A stretch of DNA of 11,392 bases from Bacillota bacterium (GTDB lineage Bacteria > Bacillota > Clostridia > Saccharofermentanales > Fastidiosipilaceae): NCBI GenBank assembly GCA_023388435.1, contig JAEWGG010000034.1:1-11392 (forward strand). The letters are read 5' to 3'. Positions 1 through 6,429 of the stretch are shown here, one piece after another. Position numbers and translations under genes: made by a program. The notes under the pieces are model-generated. The model had not been told where the DNA came from, made no database searches, and saw only the letters and a program-made list of their open reading frames with translations. The first letter of the stretch is position 1. The number at the start of each line of letters is the position of its first letter.

Positions 1-592
1 GGCCCTCTTCTTTCGCACTGGCCTCGATGGCCTTATCCAGGGCCCCGCTCTCGAAGACCAGGCCCAGGCTCTTATAGGCTCCCCCAAACTCGGACATCGC
101 GCGCTGCTCCACATCCTTCTCCTGGATGGCCGCGTGCTCGTGCCCCTCGTGGTGGTGGGCGTCCGCATGCTCCCCGTCCCCGTGATGGTGCTCGGCTTTA
201 ATCAGGTCCAAGCCCTTCGAAGCCTCCAAGGCTTTGAGCTTGCTGTCCTTCGCGGCAGACAGTACCTGCTCCGCCCAGCCTTCCATGCCTGCCCCGGAAA
301 AAATAAAGCCCTGGGCCTCCGTGATGCGCGCCATATCTTTGGCGGAGGGCTCCCAATCATGAGCCTCCGACCCCGGCGGAACCAGCAACTGGACGTCGAA
401 GTCCTCAGCCGCCAGACGGCGCGTGAAGTCATAGGTCGGGAAAATCGACGTATAGACAACGGGCTTGGCCCCTGTGTTCTGCTCCGGTTCCTTCGTCTGT
501 CCCCCATTGGCCTGGCCCTTGGCACAGCCGGCAAAGAGGCCCATAAAGACTGCTGTAGCCGTCAGCAGCGCAGCGAAACGTTTGCTCTGCAT
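1..592 (-). CDS. Metal-binding ABC-transporter lipoprotein with ZnuA-like N-terminus, His-rich loop and ZinT-like segment (3' end outside window)
   Basis: Likely extracellular zinc-binding receptor of an ABC importer. The reading frame is open from the ATG at 592 to the left edge, giving the first 197 residues. A basic N-terminus and hydrophobic stretch lead to a lipobox (LFAGC, Cys23), so a lipid-anchored protein is expected. Residues 45-130 match the first lobe of ZnuA/AdcA receptors, including SEAHDWEPS, whose His78 corresponds to the first metal ligand. Residues 135-153 hold nine His, as in zinc-type receptors. The usual DPHxW second-ligand motif does not follow. Instead residues 160-194 (VEQRAMSEFGGAYKS, then FESGALDKA) resemble the start of a ZinT domain. 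In AdcA, ZinT sits after a complete ZnuA domain, so this order is odd. The start is supported by an AAAGGA/AGGA ribosome site just upstream. Family assignment is firm; the ZinT reading is inference from motif resemblance. Confidence 0.85.
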   Translation of the reverse strand, partial: MQSKRFAALLTATAVFMGLFAGCAKGQANGGQTKEPEQNTGAKPVVYTSIFPTYDFTRRLAAEDFDVQLLVPPGSEAHDWEPSAKDMARITEAQGFIFSGAGMEGWAEQVLSAAKDSKLKALEASKGLDLIKAEHHHGDGEHADAHHHEGHEHAAIQEKDVEQRAMSEFGGAYKSLGLVFESGALDKAIEASAKEEG

Positions 593-646
593 AGTCCTAT
601 TCCTTTCTTCCTAACAATCCCAAAAAGTCCGTCAAAATGACAAAAC

Positions 647-706
647 TTTTCAAATTCTTATCTCAGCATACGACCAGCCAGAGAGCCTTGTCAAGAAATT
701 TGAAAA
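647..706. repeat. 10-bp inverted repeat bracketing the left promoter
   Basis: TTTTCAAATT at 647-656 is the exact reverse complement of AATTTGAAAA at 697-706. The arms lie either side of the -35/-10 pair at 665-694, with similar but imperfect flanking bases. The spacing of 40 bases would suit two dimers of a repressor or a looped arrangement. It is AT-rich, so chance is possible. Confidence 0.45.
665..694 (-). promoter_or_regulatory. Probable sigma-70-type promoter of the left metal-receptor gene
   Basis: On the minus strand TTGACA (694 to 689) and TATGCT (670 to 665) are separated by 18 bases, a near-consensus -35/-10 pair about 72 bases upstream of the ATG at 592. A 10-bp inverted repeat (647-656 and 697-706) brackets the two boxes and could be an operator. 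Confidence 0.6.
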
Positions 707-791
707 ACTTTATCCATTTGTAGTTAAGCAAAAGTTAGTCGAGGCTATCCATCTTGTGCGAACTGTCCAGTTTCGGAACGTTCAGCGTTCG

Positions 792-829
792 AAAAGGCCT
801 GGGCCTGTCCCTCTGTGATTCAGACAGGC
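792..829 (-). terminator. Possible intrinsic terminator of the thyA-folA-YihY operon
   Basis: On the minus strand, GCCTGTC (829 to 823) and GACAGGC (809 to 803) form a 7-bp stem with a 13-base loop, about 35 bases after the stop codon of the YihY-family gene. A run of four T (795 to 792) follows, but seven bases from the stem, so the site is weaker than a textbook terminator. A second hairpin with a bulged base lies at 771-795 (arms TTTCG-AACG and CGTT-CGAAA). Confidence 0.4.
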
Positions 830-863
830 ATCCCGTCCGGCTGGGCTGCCAGAGCGCGAACAG

Positions 864-1823
864 CTAGTTTTTTCCCTCCTCAGGCTTCGCCGCCGAAGTT
901 TCGACGTACCAGCGTTGAATCTCGCTATGGACCAGGGCCCCCACGAGAAGGAGGTTCGCACAGAGATAGAGCCAGAGCAGCAGGATGATGATGCTCGTGA
1001 TACTGCCATAGATCACAGATAGCCGGGCGCTGTGGCGTATATAAATGGAAAAGCCGAAGGATAGCAGAACCCAGGACAGGGCGATGCCCGCCCCAGTCAG
1101 CAGGGCCCAGCGGAAGGGGGCCCGGCGTTTGGAGCAGATGTAGAGCAGGACGGAAAAAAGGCCGATGAGATAGGTGAAGGAGAAGAGATAGCCCAGGTAA
1201 CGCAGCCAGGACCAGTCCTGAATCACCGCTCCGAAGAGGCTCTGAAGTGAGGCCAGCAGGGGTTCGCTAAAACTCAGGAGCAGGAGGACCAGCAGCAGAG
1301 AAATACCGAAAACCAGTATGGCTGCCAGGCTCAGTACCTGGCGGATGAAAAAGCGCTTAGCTGACGAAGGGTTTTCATAGATGCGGTCAAAGACGGATAC
1401 CAGGACATTAAAACCACGCGATGCCGACCAGATCAGGGCCAGGACACCAATCGTTGTCGAGAGACTGCTCCAGGCCGCCGCATTGCTCAGCACGCTGCTC
1501 AGGGACTGTAAAATCTCAGCAGGCACCAGACGGCGCAGACTGAGCACCGCCTCGCGGCTGATCAGACCCTGGCCGAAGGTCAGGATGAGGCTCGCCACGA
1601 AGAGGACCAGGGGAACGAGGGCAAAAATCAGATAATATGCGAGGGCCGCGCCCATATTGGGCAGATCCAACTGGGAGTAACGACGCCCCGCCTGGCGCAG
1701 GCGGGCCCAGCCGCCACGGGAAGTCTTCTTGTCCCAGTGCTCCAGCAGGGACAAGCCCCTATTCTTCCAGGCCCGCAGATGCCGCGTCCAGGTGCTGGGG
1801 GAATTGGGCTGCTCCTCGTTCAT
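864..1823 (-). CDS. YihY/BrkB-family (formerly 'ribonuclease BN') integral membrane protein
   Basis: A predicted polytopic inner-membrane protein of 319 residues, the usual size for the family. The role of the family is not settled; the old ribonuclease BN name came from a mistaken assignment. Visible hallmarks are an early helix with AALAYYLIFALVPLVLF, the central LIWSASRGFNVLVSVFDRIYE segment typical of YihY proteins, and about six hydrophobic helices, the last ending near LYLCANLLLVGALVHSEIQRWY. The tail is short and charged. Two in-frame ATGs exist, at 1841 and 1823. I chose 1823 because AAGGAG lies five bases upstream of it. The gene is third in an operon, 22 bases behind folA, so it is probably co-transcribed with thyA and folA. 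No functional link to folate metabolism is evident. Confidence 0.9.
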   Translation of the reverse strand: MNEEQPNSPSTWTRHLRAWKNRGLSLLEHWDKKTSRGGWARLRQAGRRYSQLDLPNMGAALAYYLIFALVPLVLFVASLILTFGQGLISREAVLSLRRLVPAEILQSLSSVLSNAAAWSSLSTTIGVLALIWSASRGFNVLVSVFDRIYENPSSAKRFFIRQVLSLAAILVFGISLLLVLLLLSFSEPLLASLQSLFGAVIQDWSWLRYLGYLFSFTYLIGLFSVLLYICSKRRAPFRWALLTGAGIALSWVLLSFGFSIYIRHSARLSVIYGSITSIIILLLWLYLCANLLLVGALVHSEIQRWYVETSAAKPEEGKN

Positions 1824-1828
1824 TTTCT

Positions 1829-1834
1829 CTCCTT
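1829..1834 (-). promoter_or_regulatory. Ribosome binding site fixing the start of the YihY-family gene
   Basis: AAGGAG on the minus strand lies five bases before the ATG at 1823. It falls inside the codons that a start at the ATG at 1841 would use, which argues for the downstream start. Confidence 0.6.
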
Positions 1835-1845
1835 CATTCATCCTA

Positions 1846-2400
1846 TCAACCTTCTATCAGCTCGCGAGGCGCGGCGTTCACATAATAGCTGTAACGGAAA
1901 TCCAGGCCCGTCTCCGCATCATGACGCCAGGCCCCCTGTTCCCGACAGCGCCAGCCCTCCAAGCTTTCCAGGTTCGGAAACCAGGCATCAGCCCCTTCGA
2001 AGGCTGCCGCAATCTCCGTCAGATAAACCCCACGACAATAGGGTAGGAAGTCCCGATAGACCTGCCCCCCACCAATCAGCAAAAAGGCCTCCCAGTCCAG
2101 ACCCTCGCGCACGATACAATCCCGAAGGGCCTCTGAAGCAGCCAGAATACGAATATCCTGGGCCTCTTCGGGACGGCGCAGAGGGATGTCCTCCAACTTG
2201 AGGCTACAGCTCAGAATCAGATTCAGGCGGCCCGGCAGGATGCGGCCCCCAGGAAAGGAACTGAGGGTCCCCCTCCCGTAGAGCAGAATACGGCCCTGGC
2301 TGATGGCCCGAAAACGTCGCAGGTCCTCGGCGATGGGCTGCAAGAGCTTCCCCTGGCAACCGATGGCCCAGTTGCGGTCAACGGCGACGATGGCTTCCAT
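1846..2400 (-). CDS. folA: Dihydrofolate reductase
   Basis: Reduces dihydrofolate to tetrahydrofolate with NADPH, regenerating the cofactor used up by thymidylate synthase. The product is 184 residues, slightly longer than typical. Visible family motifs: IVAVDRNWAIG at the N-terminus, EDLRRF with the catalytic acid at Asp26, the NADPH-binding YGRGTLSSFPGG followed by LPGRLNLILS (residues 46-70), and FLLIGGGQVYRDFLP followed by YLTEI near the C-terminus. The usual LPW motif before the catalytic Asp is LLQ here, so the conserved Trp is replaced by Gln21; LL variants occur in clostridial enzymes. The ATG at 2400 is preferred to an upstream TTG at 2415 because a G-rich Shine-Dalgarno lies five bases before it. 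It begins 11 bases after the thyA stop, so the two are translationally close in one operon. Confidence 0.95.
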   Translation of the reverse strand: MEAIVAVDRNWAIGCQGKLLQPIAEDLRRFRAISQGRILLYGRGTLSSFPGGRILPGRLNLILSCSLKLEDIPLRRPEEAQDIRILAASEALRDCIVREGLDWEAFLLIGGGQVYRDFLPYCRGVYLTEIAAAFEGADAWFPNLESLEGWRCREQGAWRHDAETGLDFRYSYYVNAAPRELIEG

Positions 2401-2411
2401 TTTGTCCCCCC

Positions 2412-3242
2412 TCAAATCGCGACAGGGATACCCTTGATGGGCGGCCCATACTGGTAGTCCTCGAGGCGGAAGCTCTCGGGTCGAAAGTCGTAGAAGTCCC
2501 GAATTTCCGGATCAATCCAGAAGCGCGGGGCGGGAAAGGTCGGCCGCTCAATCAGCTCCCGCACGATAGGCACGTGACGGTCGTAGATATGAGCGTCGGC
2601 AATGACGTGAACCAGCTCGCCCACCTCCAGGCCAGAAACCTGGGCAAAGCAGTGCAGCAGCACCGCGTACTGCATGACGTTGAACCCGTTGGCCGCCAGC
2701 ATGTCCTGTGAGCGCTGGTTCAAAATGGCGTTGAGCCGCTTCCCGGTCACATTAAACGTCATGCTGTAGGCACAGGGGTAGAGACGCATGGCGTGGAGGT
2801 CCTGGAAATTATAGATGTTGGTCATGATGCGCCGGCTGTAGGGATTATGCTTCAGGTCGTAGAGCACGCGGTCCACCTGGTCGAAGTCCCCCTCCGCGTA
2901 GTGGTGGCGCTGGGCCAGCTGGTAGCCGTAGGCCTTGCCAATGGTACCCTCCTCATCGGCCCAGGCATCCCAGATATGGGAGCCCAGATCGGCCACGCGG
3001 TTCGATTTTTTCTGCCAGATCCACAAGAGTTCATCCACACAGGTCTTAAAGGCCATGCGCCGCTGGGTACAGACGGGAAATTCCCGGGACAGATCATAGC
3101 GATTGACCAGGCCAAAGCGCTTCAAAGTATGGGCGGGGCTGCCATCCTCCCAACGGGCGCGGACCTCCTGCCCCTCACTGCTGATCCCCTGGTCCAGAAT
3201 TTCGCGGCAGCTCTTGATAAACAGATCGTCGGCGTGACTCAT
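2412..3242 (-). CDS. thyA: Thymidylate synthase (ThyA type)
   Basis: Converts dUMP to dTMP using methylene-tetrahydrofolate, producing dihydrofolate for the adjacent FolA. The product is 276 residues, close to the E. coli enzyme. The catalytic Cys157 lies in LYPCAYSMTF, followed by the dUMP-binding LNQRSQDMLAANGFN and the HIYDRHVP motif. The Cys is followed by Ala-Tyr rather than the common His, a variant I know from clostridial ThyA proteins. The N-terminal part shows the expected FPVCTQRRMAFKTCVDELLW and IWDAWADEEGTIGKAYGYQ segments. Start at ATG 3242, with GAGG five to six bases upstream. It is the first gene of the thyA-folA-YihY operon, and a perfect TATAAT lies about 50 bases upstream. 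No thyX-type enzyme is present in the window. Confidence 0.98.
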   Translation of the reverse strand: MSHADDLFIKSCREILDQGISSEGQEVRARWEDGSPAHTLKRFGLVNRYDLSREFPVCTQRRMAFKTCVDELLWIWQKKSNRVADLGSHIWDAWADEEGTIGKAYGYQLAQRHHYAEGDFDQVDRVLYDLKHNPYSRRIMTNIYNFQDLHAMRLYPCAYSMTFNVTGKRLNAILNQRSQDMLAANGFNVMQYAVLLHCFAQVSGLEVGELVHVIADAHIYDRHVPIVRELIERPTFPAPRFWIDPEIRDFYDFRPESFRLEDYQYGPPIKGIPVAI

Positions 3243-3292
3243 AGCGACCTCTTTTCTACTAGCCCCAGCAGTCTGCAGGGGCGCCTCCCCGT

Positions 3293-3298
3293 ATTATA
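3293..3298 (-). promoter_or_regulatory. -10 box upstream of thyA
   Basis: A perfect TATAAT on the minus strand, 50 bases before the thyA ATG. A TG dinucleotide touches it directly, so it is not an exact extended -10. No convincing -35 is found at 16-18 bases; the spacer region is GC-rich. Confidence 0.5.
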
Positions 3299-3354
3299 CA
3301 GGGCCAGCGGGCTGTCCGCCCTCCCGCATCAGCCGCTTGCGTGCCCCACTTCAA

Positions 3355-3379
3355 CTGACAGTTTGTCGGATTTTGTCAG
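3355..3379. repeat. Inverted repeat CTGACA-N13-TGTCAG with internal TTTGTC repeats between thyA and comEA
   Basis: CTGACA (3355-3360) and TGTCAG (3374-3379) are exact reverse complements separated by 13 bases. TTTGTC occurs twice within 3362-3377. It lies in the divergent thyA/comEA region, about 110 bases before comEA, and could be a protein-binding site. No promoter for comEA could be recognised nearby. Confidence 0.35.
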
Positions 3380-3488
3380 CTACAGCGTCGCCGGCGAAGG
3401 GCCCTGGCGGACTAGACTGGAACTGACCAGCCGCAGCCGGGGATAAGCACCTGGCAGAACCATCCAGGCTGGAAGGAAGGAGCCCGTG

Positions 3489-4271
3489 ATGAAAGAAATT
3501 CAGCGCCGCAAGAGAGCAGTCATAGGACTCAGCCTGCTCTGCCTCTGCTTCGTAGCCAGCCTGCTCATCTACGCCGGTATGGGAGGAGGGCCCTATGCCC
3601 TGCAGGCCGGCCAGACACTGTCTTGCCCTGAGCCCAGTGCAGCTGGCAGGGGCATAACGAACAGTGGGGAAGGCAAGCAGAACAGAAGCCCTGGCAGAGG
3701 AGGGCCGGGGGCCAGCCAGATGGACCCGTCGATCGAAGAAGCGGCGACAGCAGCTGTCGTGTCGCCCCCGGAAGGGCCTGCAAGCAACAACGCCCCAGCG
3801 AAAATCCTGGTCCACGTCAGCGGGGCCGTGGCACAGCCTGGGGTCTATGAACTTCCACCGGGCAGCGCCGTCCGTGAGGCTCTCAAGGCCGCAGGCGGTC
3901 TCCAGGCAGAGGCCGCAGACTGGGCCCTGAACCAGGCCGCCCTGGTCCAGGACCACAGCCAGATTCACGTCCTCACAGAGGAGGAGGCCCGGACCGCAAG
4001 GATACAAGCTGGAGGTCCAGCAGCTGGGTCTAATGTGCTTCCCAGCAAGTCTGAAACGCGGCCTGGACAAGAGCTGGGGCGCCAGATCGCCCTCAATCAG
4101 GCCAGCTTGGAAGAACTCTGTAGCCTCCCCGGTATCGGCGCGAAAACGGCGCAGGACATTCTGGACTTTCGCCAGGCTCGAGGTGCCTTTCGTAGCCTTG
4201 AGGAGCTGATGCAGGTCCCAGGTATTAAGGAGGCCCGCTTCAAGAAGCTGCTGCCCTACCTCCGCCTCTAG
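3489..4271 (+). CDS. comEA: ComEA, competence DNA-binding receptor
   Basis: Membrane-anchored receptor that binds double-stranded DNA outside the cell membrane during natural transformation. The product is 260 residues, a little longer than many ComEA proteins. A basic N-terminus and one membrane helix (about residues 10-29) are followed by a Gly/Pro/Glu-rich linker (30-103). Next comes an SLBB-type domain (about 104-165, VHVSGAVAQPGVYELPPGS), a second linker, and a C-terminal pair of helix-hairpin-helix motifs (about 199-260: SLPGIGAKTAQDIL and QVPGIKEARFKKL). The ATG at 3489 is preferred to the GTG at 3486 because AAGGAG is then six bases away rather than three. comEC and comEB, the usual neighbours, are not here. 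The stop codon overlaps that of glf on the other strand. Confidence 0.95.
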   Translation: MKEIQRRKRAVIGLSLLCLCFVASLLIYAGMGGGPYALQAGQTLSCPEPSAAGRGITNSGEGKQNRSPGRGGPGASQMDPSIEEAATAAVVSPPEGPASNNAPAKILVHVSGAVAQPGVYELPPGSAVREALKAAGGLQAEAADWALNQAALVQDHSQIHVLTEEEARTARIQAGGPAAGSNVLPSKSETRPGQELGRQIALNQASLEELCSLPGIGAKTAQDILDFRQARGAFRSLEELMQVPGIKEARFKKLLPYLRL

Positions 4272-5425
4272 CCGCGGAGTTCCAGGGGATGCTGGCCAAA
4301 TTCCTGGGCCACCGCATCCAGGGCCCGGAGAATGACCTGGTCCATGTTGTAGTAGGCATAGTCCGCCAGGCGTCCGCCAAAAATATACTTTTGCTCCGCT
4401 TCAGCCAGGGCCCGGTACTGACCATAGCGGGCCTGGTTCTCCGCATTATTAATCGGATAATAGGCCTCCTGCCCCGGCTCCCACTCCTGGGAATATTCGA
4501 AGCTGAGCACTGTCTTCGTCCAGCCCTTCTCCTCCGCCGCCTGCTGCGGATTGGCGGTGTAGAAGTGCTTATGCTCCACCACCCGCGTGTAGGCGGGCTC
4601 CGAATCGCAGCAATTCACCACCGCATTGCCCTGATAATCCAGCTGGTCCAGAACCTGGTGGTCGAAGCGCAGGCTGCGGTAGGGCAGGGCCCCGAAGCGG
4701 TAGTTGTAGAAGGCGTCTATCATCCCCGTGTAGACCACCCGCTCCGCCAGCGCGTCCAATTCCTCACGCCGCTCCAGATAATCTACGCCTAAACGCAGCT
4801 CCGCCTTCTCCAGCCAGCGCGTGAAGAGCGGCATGAAGCCATCTTCTGGCACACCCTGGTAGCGGTCGTTAAAGTAATTATTATTCCAGGTAAAGCGCAG
4901 GGGCAGGCGCTTGATGATGGACGCGGGAAGCTCCCGGCAGGGCCTCCCCCACTGTTTCTCCGTATAGTGCTTGATCAGCGCCTCATAGATTTCTTCACCC
5001 AAAATGCTCAGGGCCTGTTCCTCCAGGTTGGCCGCCTCCCGACCGCCCAGGTCCAGGCGCTTCTCAGCAATGAGCCTCCGGGCCTCCTCCGGCTTCTTGC
5101 AGCCCCAGAATGCGTGGAAGGTATCCATATTAAAAGGGAGGTGATAGTAGCGTCCCCCAGCCTCAGCCAGCGGGCAATTAATATAGGGAAAAAACTCGCA
5201 AAAGTCCTGCATATAGTCCCAGAGCCGCGCGTCATTACAGTGGAAAATATGCGGCCCATAAACATGGACCGGTATGCCCTCTTGCTCCTCGCAGTAGAGG
5301 TTGCCGCCCACGTGCTGGCGGCGGTCCACCACCAGGCAGCGCTTGCCCCGCAAGCCTGCCTCGTAAGCAAAGACGGCGCCGAAGGGCCCCGCTCCTACAA
5401 TAAGATAGTCATAACTGGCTGTCAT
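4268..5425 (-). CDS. glf: UDP-galactopyranose mutase
   Basis: FAD-dependent cytoplasmic enzyme that interconverts UDP-galactopyranose and UDP-galactofuranose, the precursor of galactofuranose in surface glycans. The product is 385 residues, normal for bacterial Glf. It starts with the dinucleotide-binding YLIVGAGPFGAVFA, then VGGNLY and VYGPHIFH. The middle contains KHYTEKQWGRPCRELP and FNDRYQGVPEDGF, and later YTGMIDAFYNYRFGALPYRSLRF and YYPINNAEN with the FAD-contacting FGGRLADYAYYNMDQVI. The ATG at 5425 is chosen because GGAGGA sits eight bases upstream; an in-frame ATG at 5461 would add a charged 12-residue tail lacking similarity to the family. It is transcribed alone from an extended -10 site and converges on comEA with overlapping stops, so its transcript must run into the antisense of comEA or end inside it. 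Confidence 0.97.
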   Translation of the reverse strand: MTASYDYLIVGAGPFGAVFAYEAGLRGKRCLVVDRRQHVGGNLYCEEQEGIPVHVYGPHIFHCNDARLWDYMQDFCEFFPYINCPLAEAGGRYYHLPFNMDTFHAFWGCKKPEEARRLIAEKRLDLGGREAANLEEQALSILGEEIYEALIKHYTEKQWGRPCRELPASIIKRLPLRFTWNNNYFNDRYQGVPEDGFMPLFTRWLEKAELRLGVDYLERREELDALAERVVYTGMIDAFYNYRFGALPYRSLRFDHQVLDQLDYQGNAVVNCCDSEPAYTRVVEHKHFYTANPQQAAEEKGWTKTVLSFEYSQEWEPGQEAYYPINNAENQARYGQYRALAEAEQKYIFGGRLADYAYYNMDQVILRALDAVAQEFGQHPLELRG

Positions 5426-5460
5426 TGTCTGTCTCCTCCATGGAAGCTTCTCTTGTCCCA

Positions 5461-5469
5461 ACTATAGCA
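5461..5469 (-). promoter_or_regulatory. Extended -10 promoter of glf
   Basis: The minus strand reads TGC-TATAGT, a five-of-six -10 box with a correctly placed TGn extension, 35 bases before the glf ATG. No -35 resemblance is seen, as expected for extended -10 promoters. Confidence 0.55.
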
Positions 5470-5496
5470 GACTTCCCGAGGAATGGCGGAGCGTCG

Positions 5497-5508
5497 ATGG
5501 CCGGCCAT
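5497..5508. repeat. 12-bp perfect palindrome between glf and the YwaF-like gene
   Basis: ATGGCCGGCCAT equals its own reverse complement. It lies about 30 bases upstream of the glf -10 box and 41 bases upstream of the opposing TATAAT at 5549, a position where one regulator could touch both promoters. Confidence 0.5.
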
Positions 5509-5519
5509 TTATTTAGCCT

Positions 5520-5529
5520 ATCTTAAGAT
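5520..5529. repeat. 10-bp palindrome ATCTTAAGAT at the -35 position of the YwaF-like gene
   Basis: Perfect dyad ATCTTAAGAT ending 19 bases before the TATAAT at 5549-5554, so it overlaps where a -35 box would lie. Its CTTAAG core is the same as in the larger palindrome at 10484-10497 upstream of the right metal-receptor gene. A short palindrome may be chance. Confidence 0.35.
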
Positions 5530-5548
5530 TTCTGCGGCCAGCCTCCCC

Positions 5549-5554
5549 TATAAT
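5549..5554 (+). promoter_or_regulatory. -10 box of the YwaF-like gene
   Basis: Perfect TATAAT 47 bases before the ATG at 5602. At 17 bases upstream the sequence is AGATTT, which does not resemble a -35 box, so any promoter may depend on an activator or on the palindrome there. Confidence 0.5.
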
Positions 5555-5601
5555 CGGCCCATCCATAAACTTTGCACAGGTGTACGAGGAGGATTTGGAC
5601 C

Positions 5602-6384
5602 ATGGACTTTCGGCAGATATTTTGGACTGGGACGCCCAGTACCACGGGCCCTAGTTTTCCACTCCCACTGCAACTGATTCTGATTTTTGTCTTCTGCCTG
5701 GCCATTTATAGCGTGCTCCGCCTGGCGGGCCAGCCCCAGAGACTCAAAAGGCTGATTTCAGGACTCAGTATCGCCCTGCTCCTGGAACAATTTCTGATCA
5801 ATCTCTGGTATTGGACAGGTCCCTTTCTCGCAGAACCCCTGCCCCTCTACCACTGCCGCCTGGCCAAGCTGGTCTATCTGATCTATTTTATCCTGCCGAG
5901 TGAGTACAAGGAGCGGATCTGGGCCCGCACGGGCCTCTATTACGCCTGCACGGTAGGCTTTGCCGGGGCGCTGAGTGCCTTTTTCAAACCCACACCCGAC
6001 CCCTTCCATTTCCCGCACGTCGCAATTTTCTCTTATTTCATTGGCCACCTGCTCCTGGGTCTCCTGCCCCTGGCCTATCTCCTGCTGGACAGGGAGCGTC
6101 CAGGACTCGCCTATTTCTGGCGTGTACAGGGTCTGATTCTCGCTTTCAACATATTCATTATCGGGGCCAACCACGTCCTGCACACAAACTATGCCTTCTT
6201 CCGCAAATCCCCCATCATGCCAGATTATTTTCTGCACTGGCCGCGCCTGCTCTATCTCGTCATGCTCTGTGCCGTATACGCCCTGCTCTGCCTCCTGTCC
6301 TCACTGATTCTGAAAGGACTGGTCCTGGGCGCCAGAAAACTCCGGATCCGACGCGAGGCCAAAGTCCAGCACAGTTCACTCTAA
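5602..6384 (+). CDS. YwaF-like (TIGR02206 family) integral membrane protein
   Basis: A predicted seven-helix membrane protein of 260 residues whose function is unknown. Helices are roughly at 21-41, 52-70, 88-98, 110-127, 140-161, 172-189 and 214-241. Family-like features are the LPLYHC segment at 80-85, FHFPH at 135-139 with GH in the next helix, and NHVLHTNYAFFRKSP at 190-204 before the last helix; these His/Asn/Tyr residues at membrane borders recall the conserved positions of YwaF-type proteins. The tail is strongly basic (residues 245-254). The start is the ATG at 5602, with AGGAGG nine bases upstream. It is transcribed divergently from glf and followed by the DUF2079 gene, which has its own promoter. 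The family assignment rests on motif pattern only. Confidence 0.75.
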   Translation: MDFRQIFWTGTPSTTGPSFPLPLQLILIFVFCLAIYSVLRLAGQPQRLKRLISGLSIALLLEQFLINLWYWTGPFLAEPLPLYHCRLAKLVYLIYFILPSEYKERIWARTGLYYACTVGFAGALSAFFKPTPDPFHFPHVAIFSYFIGHLLLGLLPLAYLLLDRERPGLAYFWRVQGLILAFNIFIIGANHVLHTNYAFFRKSPIMPDYFLHWPRLLYLVMLCAVYALLCLLSSLILKGLVLGARKLRIRREAKVQHSSL

Positions 6385-6400
6385 GGGGCCTGTCACCAAC

Positions 6401-6429
6401 TTGTCAGAAGCGCTCCCTCCAATGATAAT
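6401..6429 (+). promoter_or_regulatory. Promoter of the DUF2079 gene
   Basis: TTGTCA (6401-6406) and GATAAT (6424-6429) are separated by exactly 17 bases, each five of six to consensus. It is the best-formed plus-strand promoter in the window. It begins 16 bases after the stop codon of the YwaF-like gene, so the large gene downstream can be expressed on its own. Confidence 0.6.

Noticed and set aside
752..795. GAAC/GTTC pairs resembling a LexA (SOS) box near the end of the YihY gene
   Set aside because: The spacing between CGAAC and GTT(T)CG half-sites is six to seven bases rather than four, and the site lies behind a gene rather than before one; a hairpin explains the symmetry.
2793..3446. 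217-codon open frame on the plus strand antisense to thyA
   Set aside because: It lies over a clear thyA gene, has no recognisable domain and reflects the GC-rich codon bias that opens antisense frames.
3351..4070. 239-codon open frame on the minus strand antisense to comEA
   Set aside because: comEA is certain on the other strand; the antisense product is Cys/Arg/Pro-rich without domain pattern or a good ribosome site.
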